The notes under the pieces: generated by a model
What the model saw: only the letters and a program-made list of their open reading frames with translations
What the model was told of the DNA's origin: nothing
The model's database searches: none
Assembly (NCBI GenBank): GCA_013390945.1
Contig: JACAUC010000028.1
Location: 1 to 35,402, forward strand
DNA: 35,402 nucleotides
Source: Candidatus Chloroheliaceae bacterium
GTDB lineage: Bacteria > Chloroflexota > Chloroflexia > Chloroheliales > Chloroheliaceae
Reading direction: 5' to 3'
Translations under genes and position numbers: made by a program
Part shown: one piece after another, positions 25,085-33,916 of the stretch
Position numbering within the stretch: position 1 is the stretch's first letter
Layout of the letters: every line of letters begins with the position of its first letter

Positions 25085-25240
25085 TTATTGACCACATTCT
25101 ATACTAGTTAGAGCATAACTAGCAAACAACGCGCTATCCCAAAGTATTTGGTCTCCCACTGTAAAAAACTCACGCGCTTCTATGTATGGCTCTAATAACC
25201 CAAATTTACCCCTTTTCTTTTCTCCTTTGTTCGCATACAA
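25085..25240 (-). pseudogene. Short open frame or gene remnant upstream of the methyltransferase
   Basis: A frame of 51 codons ends 18 nt before the methyltransferase start and reads like protein (EPYIEAREFFTVGDQILWD, then SALFASYALTSIECGQ). The only in-frame start is a TTG at 25240 without a ribosome site. It could be the 3' end of a decayed partner gene or chance. I do not recognise it. The other 85 nt of this space (25241-25326) hold the leader of the glycosyltransferase gene. Confidence 0.25.
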
Positions 25241-25326
25241 TTACGGATGAACTTATTAGCCGCTTGCCCGGAAATAAAGGTTAGGAGCAGGTTGCCGATA
25301 ACGGTTGTAGTCTGAGAGGGAATTTT

Positions 25327-26892
25327 GTGACAGCACCGATAGCAGAAAGCTCGAAGGGTTTATCCAGTAGAGGAAAGCAACGTTGGCTTAACCGACAAGA
25401 ATTATTGAGTTTAGTCGGATTACTGCTGGTGGGGTTGTTGCTGCGGCTCTACCATAGTGCTGAGCCGAGTTTGTGGTTGGATGAATTGTGGAGTGTTTAC
25501 CTCACCCGCTTACCAGTGGATCAAATGCTTAATTTGGTCAAGCAGGTAGACTTGCACCCCCCGCTCTATTATTTTATCCTGCGCGGTCTGGCTCCGTTAG
25601 GTCAGAGTGAGTTGATTTTGCGTCTGACTTCAACGCTCTTTGATCTGATGGCTTTGCTCCCGCTCTATTTGTTGGCTCGCCGACTTGCAGGTTCTCGCAC
25701 CGCTTGGTTAGCTTGTAGCCTTTTTACCATCTCCTCGCTTCACGTTCTCTATGCCCAAAATGTGCGGATGTATACCCTACTGGCAACCTTACTCCTCTGT
25801 TCCTATGTCCTCTTCTGGCAACTGGTCAGTGAGCCAAAGCCCGCTCGTTGGGTCTTTGGGGCTTACCTCTTAGTCAATGTTTTGACCCTCTATTTGAACA
25901 ATTTTACAGGGCTTTTTCTGGCAAATCAGGGTCTTATTTTGTTGGTTCTTTTTCGCACTCGCCGCAATTTTTTGAGAATGGGTCTACTCTGGGCTATCTT
26001 AGGTCTTATCTACCTGCCTTGGTTGGCTACGCTACTTACTCAATATGGCAACAACAACATTTTTCACACTCCCAGCCTCTTTGAGTTATTGGATAGTTTT
26101 GCCTCCTTTGGCGGAGCCGATCATGTAAATGGTCCCCTACACTTTAATTTACTGGTGGTAGAGCAACCTTGGCTCGTGTTGGGGATGGTTATTCTGACCA
26201 TAGCCGGGCTAAGGAGGTTGGCAACCCGAAAGCCAGAACGCGCTTTTCTCCTACTTTTCTGGTTAGTCCCACTTTTGATTGCTTGGAGCCTAAGCCAGAT
26301 TAAGCCCGTTTATGCTGACCGGGCTTTTATGGCTTCAAGTTTCCCTTTTTTCATTATTCTGGCCTCCGCTTTCAACGATTTTGATTTTCGGCGTATTTGG
26401 GTAAATTGGAAAAGTCTTACTTTTGAAAAAGGGCTAATTTTGGTTGGTGGCGGTCTGCTCATCTGGTTGGCAGGTCTCAGTTTGTGGGTATTGTTGGTGG
26501 GTGGTGGCTATATCCGCCACGATGTACGTGGTCTGACCCTTGAAGCCGCCCGGCAATTAGCCGATAGCCCCGGCGAACAGGCTTATTTGCTCTTTACCGC
26601 TTTTGCTGGTGCGCCACCACCTCTTTTTGATTATTATGCCCCGGCAGGAGCTAGGGGCGTTGAGTATGGCTTTCCCTCCGAAGTAGAGCAACGGCTAAGT
26701 AAGGGGCCAGGCCGAGTCTGTGGGGTCTTTACCGCTTTGGGTTCTACCTTCAATGAACCAGAAAAACAGCGTGATCCCCAAGTTCAGACCGCTAAACTCC
26801 AAGAATGGCTTGCCGCTCGTCCTACTACCCGGCTTATTTTTGAAGGCCGTTTCCCCGATGATACTCTACAATTGCGTTGCTGGCAATTTTAG
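25327..26892 (+). CDS. GT39/ArnT-like membrane glycosyltransferase
   Basis: 521 residues, rich in membrane segments (first about 26-42, then many from 90 to 390). The first extracytoplasmic loop carries WLDELWS (D52, E53), the catalytic acidic pair position of GT-C fold PMT/ArnT enzymes, and the DLHPPLYY motif (75-82) is typical of GT39/PMT_2. Such enzymes transfer a sugar from a polyprenyl-phosphate donor outside the membrane; acceptor and sugar are unknown. A soluble tail of about 120 residues follows the last membrane segment. The start is GTG with GAGGG 6 nt upstream. The stop overlaps the convergent methyltransferase stop. Confidence 0.87.
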   Translation: MTAPIAESSKGLSSRGKQRWLNRQELLSLVGLLLVGLLLRLYHSAEPSLWLDELWSVYLTRLPVDQMLNLVKQVDLHPPLYYFILRGLAPLGQSELILRLTSTLFDLMALLPLYLLARRLAGSRTAWLACSLFTISSLHVLYAQNVRMYTLLATLLLCSYVLFWQLVSEPKPARWVFGAYLLVNVLTLYLNNFTGLFLANQGLILLVLFRTRRNFLRMGLLWAILGLIYLPWLATLLTQYGNNNIFHTPSLFELLDSFASFGGADHVNGPLHFNLLVVEQPWLVLGMVILTIAGLRRLATRKPERAFLLLFWLVPLLIAWSLSQIKPVYADRAFMASSFPFFIILASAFNDFDFRRIWVNWKSLTFEKGLILVGGGLLIWLAGLSLWVLLVGGGYIRHDVRGLTLEAARQLADSPGEQAYLLFTAFAGAPPPLFDYYAPAGARGVEYGFPSEVEQRLSKGPGRVCGVFTALGSTFNEPEKQRDPQVQTAKLQEWLAARPTTRLIFEGRFPDDTLQLRCWQF

Positions 26893-27698
26893 ATTCTTGT
26901 AACCTTCTGACCCACAATGGTCACTTTTGGCAGGGTAAAGAAAATGTCCTCGTCTTTATCCCCGCGAAAGGTGATTTCTAGGGCGACTTGTAAGGCAGGG
27001 GAGGCTTGGCGAAATAGCTGGGCTAATTCGGTCACTGCCTCGCCACTAGTGCGAATGCGGCTAGTCCAGTTGATAAAATTCATATGGCCTTGTTCGGTAT
27101 AGTGGTCTTGGGCTAGGTAGGTAACTTTCAAACCCACCTCCTCAAACATGGTACTCCATTCACTAGGGCGGTAGTTGCGAATGTGGGAGGGGTCGCGAAG
27201 CTTCTCAAGGTAGTTGATCTCTTGATCCAGTCTATCGTCTTCTGGCACAGTAGTGTCCACCACGACTACCCGGCCTCCCGAAGTGATAACACGGGCCATT
27301 TCTGCGACAGCCTGTTTAATATCGGCAAAGTGATGCGCGGCTGTCCGGCAGGTGACAATCTCGAAAGAATTTTTGGCAAAGGGTAATGCCTCGGCTGGCC
27401 CTTGCTGGGTCTGGAGGTTAGCCAAACCTCTTTCGGTGGCGTTGCGGTTAGTCTCTTCTAGCATTTGAGGTGTCAAGTCGTAGGCGATTACTTGGGCGAC
27501 ATGGGGTGCTAAGGCTAGGGCGGTATGCCCGGCTCCAGTGGCTATATCGAGGGCATGGTCAGTCGGTTGGGGTTGGGCTAGTACTACCACTTGTTGCAGA
27601 GCTTCCGGGTTAGCATGGCCGATGCTGAGTGTGTAGGCGGCGGCTACCGGCCCGAACTGTTCCTGTACTAGTTTGTGGGTCTCGCTCTCATTGCTCAT
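26889..27698 (-). CDS. Class I SAM-dependent methyltransferase (UbiE/Methyltransf_11-like)
   Basis: 269 residues from the ATG at 27698, which has GAGG 6 nt upstream; an ATG four codons earlier lacks one. The Rossmann fold has motif I DIATGAGHT (51-59), the acidic D74 (AYDLT), and FEIVTCRTAAHHF as motif IV. The AHHF block resembles ubiquinone/menaquinone-type and other small-molecule methyltransferases, but the substrate is not identifiable. Its stop codon (TAA) overlaps the convergent glycosyltransferase stop by three bases, so there is no room for a separate terminator. Confidence 0.88.
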   Translation of the reverse strand: MSNESETHKLVQEQFGPVAAAYTLSIGHANPEALQQVVVLAQPQPTDHALDIATGAGHTALALAPHVAQVIAYDLTPQMLEETNRNATERGLANLQTQQGPAEALPFAKNSFEIVTCRTAAHHFADIKQAVAEMARVITSGGRVVVVDTTVPEDDRLDQEINYLEKLRDPSHIRNYRPSEWSTMFEEVGLKVTYLAQDHYTEQGHMNFINWTSRIRTSGEAVTELAQLFRQASPALQVALEITFRGDKDEDIFFTLPKVTIVGQKVTRI

Positions 27699-27786
27699 TA
27701 ATTTCCTCATTTCATTTGCTCAAAACTAAGTCCGTTCTAACTTCCATTTCTGCCTTTTCTGGCCTTTTTATTATCCTTCCTTGACA

Positions 27787-27795
27787 TGTTATAAT
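27787..27795 (+). promoter_or_regulatory. Extended -10 promoter for the hybrid kinase gene
   Basis: TGTTATAAT is a perfect -10 box with the TGn extension, about 75 nt before the ATG at 27870. The nearby TTGACA (27781-27786) is too close to serve as its -35. Confidence 0.5.
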
Positions 27796-27869
27796 TCAGA
27801 GAAAGAGATATTTTTTATACCCTATCGGTTTTTACTACCTTGCTAACCTGATAAAAGGAAGGTTATTTT

Positions 27870-30800
27870 ATGCCAGATTCCAATCAGTATACCGGCTCTG
27901 AATCCCTCCCTTCCGACTCTGACTCTCTTGTCGCAGAAGATTATACCGCCTTCGCTCTCGCTGAATTGCAAGCTCAACTTCAGGAAAGCAGGCAGCTTTT
28001 GGAACTGGCGCAGAAAAGAGAAGAGATCTATCACTCTATCTTTGAGTATAGCTTGGATGGGCAAATGTTGTCTACCCCGGAGGGTAGAATATTGGATGCC
28101 AATCCTGCGGCTACCCGTATCTTGGGTTATAGCCGCGCAGAAATTTTGGCACTGGGCCGCAACAAGATTATGGATCTTACTGATCCGCGCTTAGCCCAAT
28201 TCTTAGAAAAGCGTAGTCGGGAAGGCTATGCTATCGCAGACCTAACCTGTATCCGCAAAGATGGAGTAAAAATAGAAGTGGAGGTATCTTCGCAACTCTT
28301 CTGTAATAGCGCGGGTGAAGCCCGTACCAGTTTCATCTTTCGGGATGTCAGTGAACGTAAGCAAGTAGAGGAAGCCCTGCGCGAGAGCGAAACCCGTTTC
28401 CAGACTTTTATGCACAATAGCCCCACCGCTGCTTGGATTACCACAGATACGGGGAGAGTACTTTACCAAAATCCAGCCTATACCCGTATGACGGGCATTA
28501 GGTTTGAAGAGGCCACTGGTAAAGATGCCTTTGACATCTACCCCAAGGATGTTGCCGAGGCATATCTGGCTACTATTCGGCAGGCCGCTGAAACTGGTCA
28601 GACTATCGAGGTGGTGGAGGCTTACCAGCTCCTGGATGGTACTCAAGGTTATGCCATCTCCTATAAATTTCCTTTGCCAGACCACAATAGTGAGCATTTG
28701 GTGGGCGGAATGGCAATAGACATTACTGCTCGTGAACGAGTCGAGGAAGCCCTGCGCGAAAGCGAAGAGCGTTACCGTTTTCTGGCCGAACATGCCACCG
28801 ATGTTATCTTTAGGGATGGGCCGGATGGCAAGCTTAAATATCTCTCCCCGGCTTGTCGCACCGTGCTTGGCTATGAGCCGGAAGAATTGTTGGGGGCATC
28901 CTATATTCAATACGTGCATCCCGACGACCTCGCTCCTATGCAAAAATTGAGCAAGGCGCAAGTGGCAGATCCGGGTTCTGCTACCACTAGTTTTCGCTAC
29001 CGTTGCAAGGATGGGCATTACACTTGGATAGAAACTAACCTCAAGGTAATTACCGACCCCACTACCAAACAGGTTCTCAACATTGTGGGGGTGATGCGCG
29101 ACATTAGCGAGCGCAAGCGCATCGAAGAGGCTCTCCGCCGTAGTGAAGCCCTCTACCGTATGTTAGTACGAAACCTACCCGATAGTGCCATATTGGTTTT
29201 TGATCTTGATTTGCGTTGTCTAGTAGCAGATGGTGGCGTTCTGACTAGGTATGGGCTTATCTCCGAACAGCTTGAAGGTAGGGCTGTTCAGGAAGTGTTG
29301 CAAGCTCAAAACGCGCTCCACTTTTTACCCTATTACCAAGCAGCTTTGGCTGGACTTGAAAATACCTTTGAGGAATATTATGCTGATCGGGTTTACTTGG
29401 TGAGAATGGTACCAGTCAAAGACGACCGGGGTGAGATAGTGGCTGGTATGATGTTCAGCCAAGATATTACCAGCCTTAAAAGGGCAGAACAAGTCTTGGC
29501 GGCTGAAAAGGAGCGGCTCTCGGTTACCCTACGTTCTATCGGGGATGGCGTAATTACTACGGGCATAGATGGGCGCATTACTCTGCTCAACCGGGTAGCA
29601 GAGACCTTGACTGGTTGGAGCCAAGCCGAGGCTTTGGAGCGACCCCTTACCGAAGTTTTCCGTCTCTTTGGTGATGCCACGTCTCCGCTTCAAAAAGACC
29701 CGACGCAGGATGCCTTAAAGACTGGCGAAGTGGTAACTTTGCGGAGCCCCGCCCTTTTGGTTGCTCGCGATGGCAGTGAACGGCATATTGCCGATAGTTG
29801 CGCTCCGATTCGGGACCAAAAGGGCCAGATTATTGGTCTGGCGTTGGTCTTTAGGGATATTACCGCTCAGCTAAGGCTAGAAGAGGAATTGCAAAAAACC
29901 GCCAAGCTAGAATCACTCGGTGTGCTGGCTGGCGGTATTGCCCACGACTTTAACAATCTCTTAGCAGGCATCTTGGGTTATCTTGACCTGATAAAACTTC
30001 AGCTTATCACCGAAGGTTTGCTGGAGGACGAAGAGCTTGAAGATTTTTTCAAGCAAGCCGAGGCCGCTACCCTAAGAGCTAAAGACCTGACGATGCAACT
30101 TTTAACCTTTGCCAAAGGTGGCGCACCGATCAAAAAGACCGCCCACATCCACCAAATAATCGAGGATTCGGTCAATTTTGTATTGCATGGCACAGGTGTA
30201 CATCCGATATTTGAATTACCACCAGAATTACATCCAGTGGAAGTTGATCTCGGTCAATTAAATCAGGTTATCCAGAACCTTGCGCTAAATGCGGTTCAGG
30301 CTATGCCAGAGGGGGGTATCTTTAATATTTCAGCCCAAAACCTCCAGTTGTCCGAAGCAACTCTATTGCCCTTGCAAGCTGGAAATTATGTGTTGCTTAC
30401 CTTTTGGGATCAGGGAGGGGGTATTCCGCCTGAAATCCTGCCAAAAATATTCGACCCCTACTTTACTACCAAACGTACTGGTAGTGGACTGGGTCTCGCC
30501 GTTTGTTACTCTATTGTCCGGCAGCACGATGGTCATATTGCCGTAGAAAGCAAAGTTGGAAAAGGCACTCGCTTCTCTATTTATTTGCCTGCCCTCAAGC
30601 AGCTACCGGAAAAGAAGAGTAGCCCTTCTAAGTCAGTTTTTGATACCACGCTCCCCTCATTAAGAATTTTAGTGATGGATGATGAGCTTCTTCTGCAGAA
30701 GGTGCTTAAACGCATTTTTTTGAAATTGGGACACGAGGTGGCGTTAGCCTCCGAAGGAGAGCAGGCTTGTCAGCTTTACCAAGCGGCCTTGGAAGTCGGG

Positions 30801-31034
30801 CAACCTTTTGATGTGGTATTAATAGACCTGACTATCCCCGGTGGCTTGGGTGGGAAACAGACTATGACCCGCCTCTTGGAATTAGACCCCAATGTGACGG
30901 CGGTGGTTTGTAGCGGCTATTCTAGTGACCCTATAATGTCGGACTATCAGAAATTTGGCTTCAAGGCTGTTTTGGCGAAGCCCTACCATGTCGAAGATCT
31001 ACAGAGGGTACTTTCTCAGCTAACGGCGTTATAA
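27870..31034 (+). CDS. Five-PAS hybrid histidine kinase with C-terminal receiver
   Basis: 1054 residues, no membrane segment. A short helix (28-52) is followed by PAS domains at about 50-165, 172-290, 298-415, 425-538 and 545-668, each ending in a DISERK-like segment typical of PAS/PAC. The kinase core has H692 (GGIAHDFNNLLAGI), N803/N807 (QNLALNAVQ), DQGGGI (847-852) and GSGLGL (871-876). A receiver domain (930-1054) has D986 (VLIDLTI) and K1037 (AKPY). All catalytic residues are intact. The HDFNN-type H-box and attached receiver suggest internal phosphorelay to an unlinked regulator. AAGGAAGG lies 7 nt before the ATG. No response-regulator gene with an output domain is adjacent. Confidence 0.95.
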   Translation: MPDSNQYTGSESLPSDSDSLVAEDYTAFALAELQAQLQESRQLLELAQKREEIYHSIFEYSLDGQMLSTPEGRILDANPAATRILGYSRAEILALGRNKIMDLTDPRLAQFLEKRSREGYAIADLTCIRKDGVKIEVEVSSQLFCNSAGEARTSFIFRDVSERKQVEEALRESETRFQTFMHNSPTAAWITTDTGRVLYQNPAYTRMTGIRFEEATGKDAFDIYPKDVAEAYLATIRQAAETGQTIEVVEAYQLLDGTQGYAISYKFPLPDHNSEHLVGGMAIDITARERVEEALRESEERYRFLAEHATDVIFRDGPDGKLKYLSPACRTVLGYEPEELLGASYIQYVHPDDLAPMQKLSKAQVADPGSATTSFRYRCKDGHYTWIETNLKVITDPTTKQVLNIVGVMRDISERKRIEEALRRSEALYRMLVRNLPDSAILVFDLDLRCLVADGGVLTRYGLISEQLEGRAVQEVLQAQNALHFLPYYQAALAGLENTFEEYYADRVYLVRMVPVKDDRGEIVAGMMFSQDITSLKRAEQVLAAEKERLSVTLRSIGDGVITTGIDGRITLLNRVAETLTGWSQAEALERPLTEVFRLFGDATSPLQKDPTQDALKTGEVVTLRSPALLVARDGSERHIADSCAPIRDQKGQIIGLALVFRDITAQLRLEEELQKTAKLESLGVLAGGIAHDFNNLLAGILGYLDLIKLQLITEGLLEDEELEDFFKQAEAATLRAKDLTMQLLTFAKGGAPIKKTAHIHQIIEDSVNFVLHGTGVHPIFELPPELHPVEVDLGQLNQVIQNLALNAVQAMPEGGIFNISAQNLQLSEATLLPLQAGNYVLLTFWDQGGGIPPEILPKIFDPYFTTKRTGSGLGLAVCYSIVRQHDGHIAVESKVGKGTRFSIYLPALKQLPEKKSSPSKSVFDTTLPSLRILVMDDELLLQKVLKRIFLKLGHEVALASEGEQACQLYQAALEVGQPFDVVLIDLTIPGGLGGKQTMTRLLELDPNVTAVVCSGYSSDPIMSDYQKFGFKAVLAKPYHVEDLQRVLSQLTAL

Positions 31035-31045
31035 ATATAGAAGAA

Positions 31046-31088
31046 CCTTTTGCCAGACTGGTTTACTTTCTTGAAGTATGGCAAAAGG
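31046..31088 (+). terminator. Possible terminator after the hybrid kinase
   Basis: CCTTTTGCCA (31046-31055) pairs exactly with TGGCAAAAGG (31079-31088) across a 23-nt loop. Only CTCTTT follows, not a proper T-run, so termination may be weak. Confidence 0.45.
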
Positions 31089-31508
31089 CTCTTTGGTGGC
31101 TGCTGGTCACAACCATGTAGGATTGGAGAAAAAGTAAAAATTCCTTAATATCTCGCCAAGCTTGCTCTCTTGCTGATCTGATTTGCGGCTTGGTTCTTAC
31201 TCTTACAAAAATATTAACGTTACCCCACACAAAATTTACGATTTTTCTGAGCCACTTTTTTTAATCTGATTTCCCCCTAAAAATCTAGCGGTATCTTTAA
31301 TCAAGAAGGGGTTTTGAGTGTGTCCTATGCCGAGGATAGCTCTAACAGTTTTCTAATACTTCTGAAACTTTAGCCGCTTAGTCTACGTATTCTATTGTAG
31401 AAAGATCACTCATCTAACATTATCCGTTCTATGCAAGCACTTGCTCAATGTGGATGGGTGGGAGCAGGTGTAGCCAGTCAAAGGCAGTGTAGAGGGGAGG
31501 TTGCAAAC
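31089..31508. other. Gene-free leader of the NfeD-flotillin operon
   Basis: About 420 nt without a credible coding frame. An in-frame extension of the next gene up to an ATG at 31431 has no ribosome site. It is AT-rich with several T-runs and a short inverted repeat (TCTAC...GTAGA near 31382-31401). It probably holds the operon promoter and a long leader, but I cannot place boxes firmly. Confidence 0.4.
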
Positions 31509-32258
31509 ATGGATATGCTTAATAGTATTTTTCTCGGCTGTTTTATCTTCGGCTTGGTCTTTACAGTGGCCTCTTTCCTGCTGGGCGGGTTAGGTCATCT
31601 TAGTGGCAGCGAAGGTGTTGGTCACGGTGGTTCAAGCGGGCATGTTGGTCATGGTGGCCCAAGCGGGCATGTTGGTCACGGTGGCCCAAGTGGGCATATT
31701 GGTCATGGAGGGGAGTTAGGGCAGGATACCAACTCGTTGAGTCACTCTTCTCACGGTCATGTTGAAGCTGGTGGTTTGGGTTGGTTTAACTTTAGTGCCA
31801 TGATCGTTTTTGTAACTTGGTTTGGTGGGGCGGGTTTTGTCTTAAACTCACTTGGTACACCGACTTGGCTCACGTTGCCATTGGCCCTCTTAGGTGGGGT
31901 TATAGGTTATTTTGCCATCTTGCTCTTCTTCTCCAAAGTGTTGTATGCCTCACAAACCCCCCTAATGAATACGCAGGACTATAACCTGACCGGCACCGTG
32001 GCGCGGGTGAGTAGCCCTATTTTTGAACATGGTGTGGGCCAAGTGCTTTATACCAAGTTTGGTACGCGACGAAGTGCGCCCGCACGTAGCATGGATGGGC
32101 GACCTTTTCCAAAAGATCTTCAAGTCGTTATCTTGCGTTACGAAAATGGGATAGCTTATGTCGAAGATTTGGATAAAATGCTGGCGGAGGCGGGAGCCGA
32201 AAAATGGTCTACCAATGGTTTGTACAATGTGGATAACGAAAAAACGGCTCGTTCCTAA
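31509..32258 (+). CDS. NfeD/YqiJ-like membrane protein with histidine-rich loop
   Basis: 249 residues from the ATG at 31509 (GGGGAGG 8 nt upstream). It has a membrane segment (5-27), a Gly/His-rich loop with eleven histidines (30-84, GHVGHGGPS repeats), two more membrane segments (about 94-113 and 119-143) and a soluble C-terminal domain (150-230, LTGTVARVSSPIFEHGVGQV) that looks like the OB fold of NfeD proteins. NfeD-like proteins are usually encoded next to flotillins and are thought to act with them in membrane microdomains; the layout matches E. coli yqiJ-yqiK. The histidine loop is not a normal family feature and could bind metal. The flotillin gene starts 113 nt downstream. Confidence 0.8.
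   Translation: MDMLNSIFLGCFIFGLVFTVASFLLGGLGHLSGSEGVGHGGSSGHVGHGGPSGHVGHGGPSGHIGHGGELGQDTNSLSHSSHGHVEAGGLGWFNFSAMIVFVTWFGGAGFVLNSLGTPTWLTLPLALLGGVIGYFAILLFFSKVLYASQTPLMNTQDYNLTGTVARVSSPIFEHGVGQVLYTKFGTRRSAPARSMDGRPFPKDLQVVILRYENGIAYVEDLDKMLAEAGAEKWSTNGLYNVDNEKTARS
31620..31713 (+). repeat. 27-bp tandem repeats encoding the histidine-rich loop
   Basis: Units begin at 31620, 31647 and 31674, with a partial unit at 31701. Each encodes GHGGPSGHV-like residues. Third-position changes (CAC/CAT) between units show that the amino acids, not just the DNA, are kept. Confidence 0.9.
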
Positions 32259-32371
32259 AAAATTGAAAATGTTAGGATTATCACTAGGAAAATATCCAGG
32301 GGCAGCCTAAAGCCTGCTCCAACATGTAATGAGTAACCTTTAATTAGTAGAATCGAAGGGTAGGCAACATT

Positions 32372-33916
32372 ATGGATTTAGTGATTCCAGTTAGTATTGG
32401 TGCATTTGTGGTTTTGGCACTGATAGTCTGGATTAGTGTCGGCCTCTATCGTAAGGTAGGCCCAAACGAAGCCTTGATCGTCTTTGGTGGCGGTGGTACC
32501 CAAATTGCCGTTGGTGGTGGCCGGATAGTTTGGCCTTTCATTCAAGAGGCTCGCCGACTTTCGCTAGAGTTGATGAGTTTTGATGTGGCTCCCCAACAAG
32601 ATTATACCCGGCAAGGTGTGGCAGTCAACGTTGAGGCCGTTTCTCAGATCAAGATTAAAAATGATCCAGTCAGTATTCGCACCGCTGCTGAACAGTTGCT
32701 CACCAAAAATGCGGCAGAAAGAGAAGGACTGATCCGGTTGGTGATGGAGGGTCACTTGCGCGGTATCATCGGTCAGCTTACGGTGGAGCAGATTGTGAAA
32801 GAACCGGAAATGGTAGCCGACCGGATGCGTTCCAATAGCTCCGAAGATTTAGACAAGATGGGCCTAGAGATAGTCTCCTTCACTATTCGGGAAGTCCGCG
32901 ACAAGAACGAATATATCACTAATATGGGTAAACCCGATATTGCCCGGATCAAGCGCGATGCCGATGTAGCCGGGGCCGAGGCTGAACGCGATACCGCTAT
33001 GCGGAAGGCCGAAACTATGCGAGCCGCCAGTGTTGCACGAGCCGAAGCCGACCAGACTCGGGTAATTGCCGAAACCGCTTCAGAGACTCGGCAGGCCGAA
33101 GCGGTGCGCGACCTTGAACTAAAGAAGGCCGAATACAACGCCTCCGTACAACGCCAGAAAGCTAGTGCCGATAAAGCCTATGATATTCAAACGGCCATTA
33201 TGGATCAGCAAGTAACGGCTGAAAAAGTAAGGATCGAGCGGATACGCAAGGAAGAAGAGACTAAAGTACAGGAAGCTGAAATTAGCCGCCGCGAAAACGA
33301 GCTAATTGCAACCGTTTTGAAACCAGCCGAAGTAGAGCGGAAGCGCATCGAAACCATTGCTGAAGCCGACCGCCAGAGCAAAGTTTTGGAAGCCACTGGC
33401 GAGGCCCAATCCATTCGTTTGAGAGGTCAAGCCGAAGCGGATGTGATGGTGGCGCGTGGTACTGGTGCTGCCGAAGCCATCAAGCAGCAAGGTTTGGCTG
33501 AAGCGGTAGTTATTCGGGCCAAAGGCGAAGCCGAGGCCGGGGCAATGACCCTGAAAGCGGCAGCTTACCATGAGTATAACCAAGCGGCTCTACTTGATAA
33601 ATTGCTGGGTGGTATTCCAGAAGTAGCCCGTGCTATTAGCGAACCGTTGAACAAGGTGGACAAAATTACCATTATTAGTAACGGTGACGGTAGCGGAAAG
33701 GGCGGCTTTGGGGCTAACCAGATTACGGGTGATGTGACCAAAATGATTGCCCAAGTTCCGGCTCTGTTCGAGTCTCTGACTGGCATTAAGATTGCCGATA
33801 TGATGGCTCAGGTTCCAGCCATTAAGTCCGCGATGAATGGCAATGGCAACGCCCCTAGCAGCAGTAACAAAATTGCTACTACCACCATAGTGCCAGAAGA
33901 GAAAAGCGTTAATTGA
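32372..33916 (+). CDS. Flotillin-family SPFH protein
   Basis: 514 residues. An N-terminal membrane anchor (4-27) is followed by the SPFH/band 7 domain (about 28-200, VGPNEALIVFGGGGTQIAVGG). A long Ala/Glu-rich coiled coil (200-400, repeated AEAxR blocks) and a flotillin C-terminal region (400-460) complete the protein, followed by a low-complexity tail. Flotillins oligomerise on the inner membrane face and organise microdomains. The ATG has AGG 7 nt upstream. It lies in an operon with an NfeD-like gene before it and a lipoprotein gene overlapping its stop codon. The tail has NGNGNAPSSSNK-type disordered residues. Confidence 0.93.
   Translation: MDLVIPVSIGAFVVLALIVWISVGLYRKVGPNEALIVFGGGGTQIAVGGGRIVWPFIQEARRLSLELMSFDVAPQQDYTRQGVAVNVEAVSQIKIKNDPVSIRTAAEQLLTKNAAEREGLIRLVMEGHLRGIIGQLTVEQIVKEPEMVADRMRSNSSEDLDKMGLEIVSFTIREVRDKNEYITNMGKPDIARIKRDADVAGAEAERDTAMRKAETMRAASVARAEADQTRVIAETASETRQAEAVRDLELKKAEYNASVQRQKASADKAYDIQTAIMDQQVTAEKVRIERIRKEEETKVQEAEISRRENELIATVLKPAEVERKRIETIAEADRQSKVLEATGEAQSIRLRGQAEADVMVARGTGAAEAIKQQGLAEAVVIRAKGEAEAGAMTLKAAAYHEYNQAALLDKLLGGIPEVARAISEPLNKVDKITIISNGDGSGKGGFGANQITGDVTKMIAQVPALFESLTGIKIADMMAQVPAIKSAMNGNGNAPSSSNKIATTTIVPEEKSVN

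Noticed and set aside
23522..26892. Methyltransferase and glycosyltransferase as parts of a phage-defence island such as BREX or DISARM
   Set aside because: None of the companion genes of those systems (helicase, phosphatase, nuclease) is present in the window.
28242..29018. A 258-codon minus-strand frame inside the hybrid kinase gene
   Set aside because: The plus-strand PAS domains are unmistakable here, and the antisense frame shows no recognisable domain.
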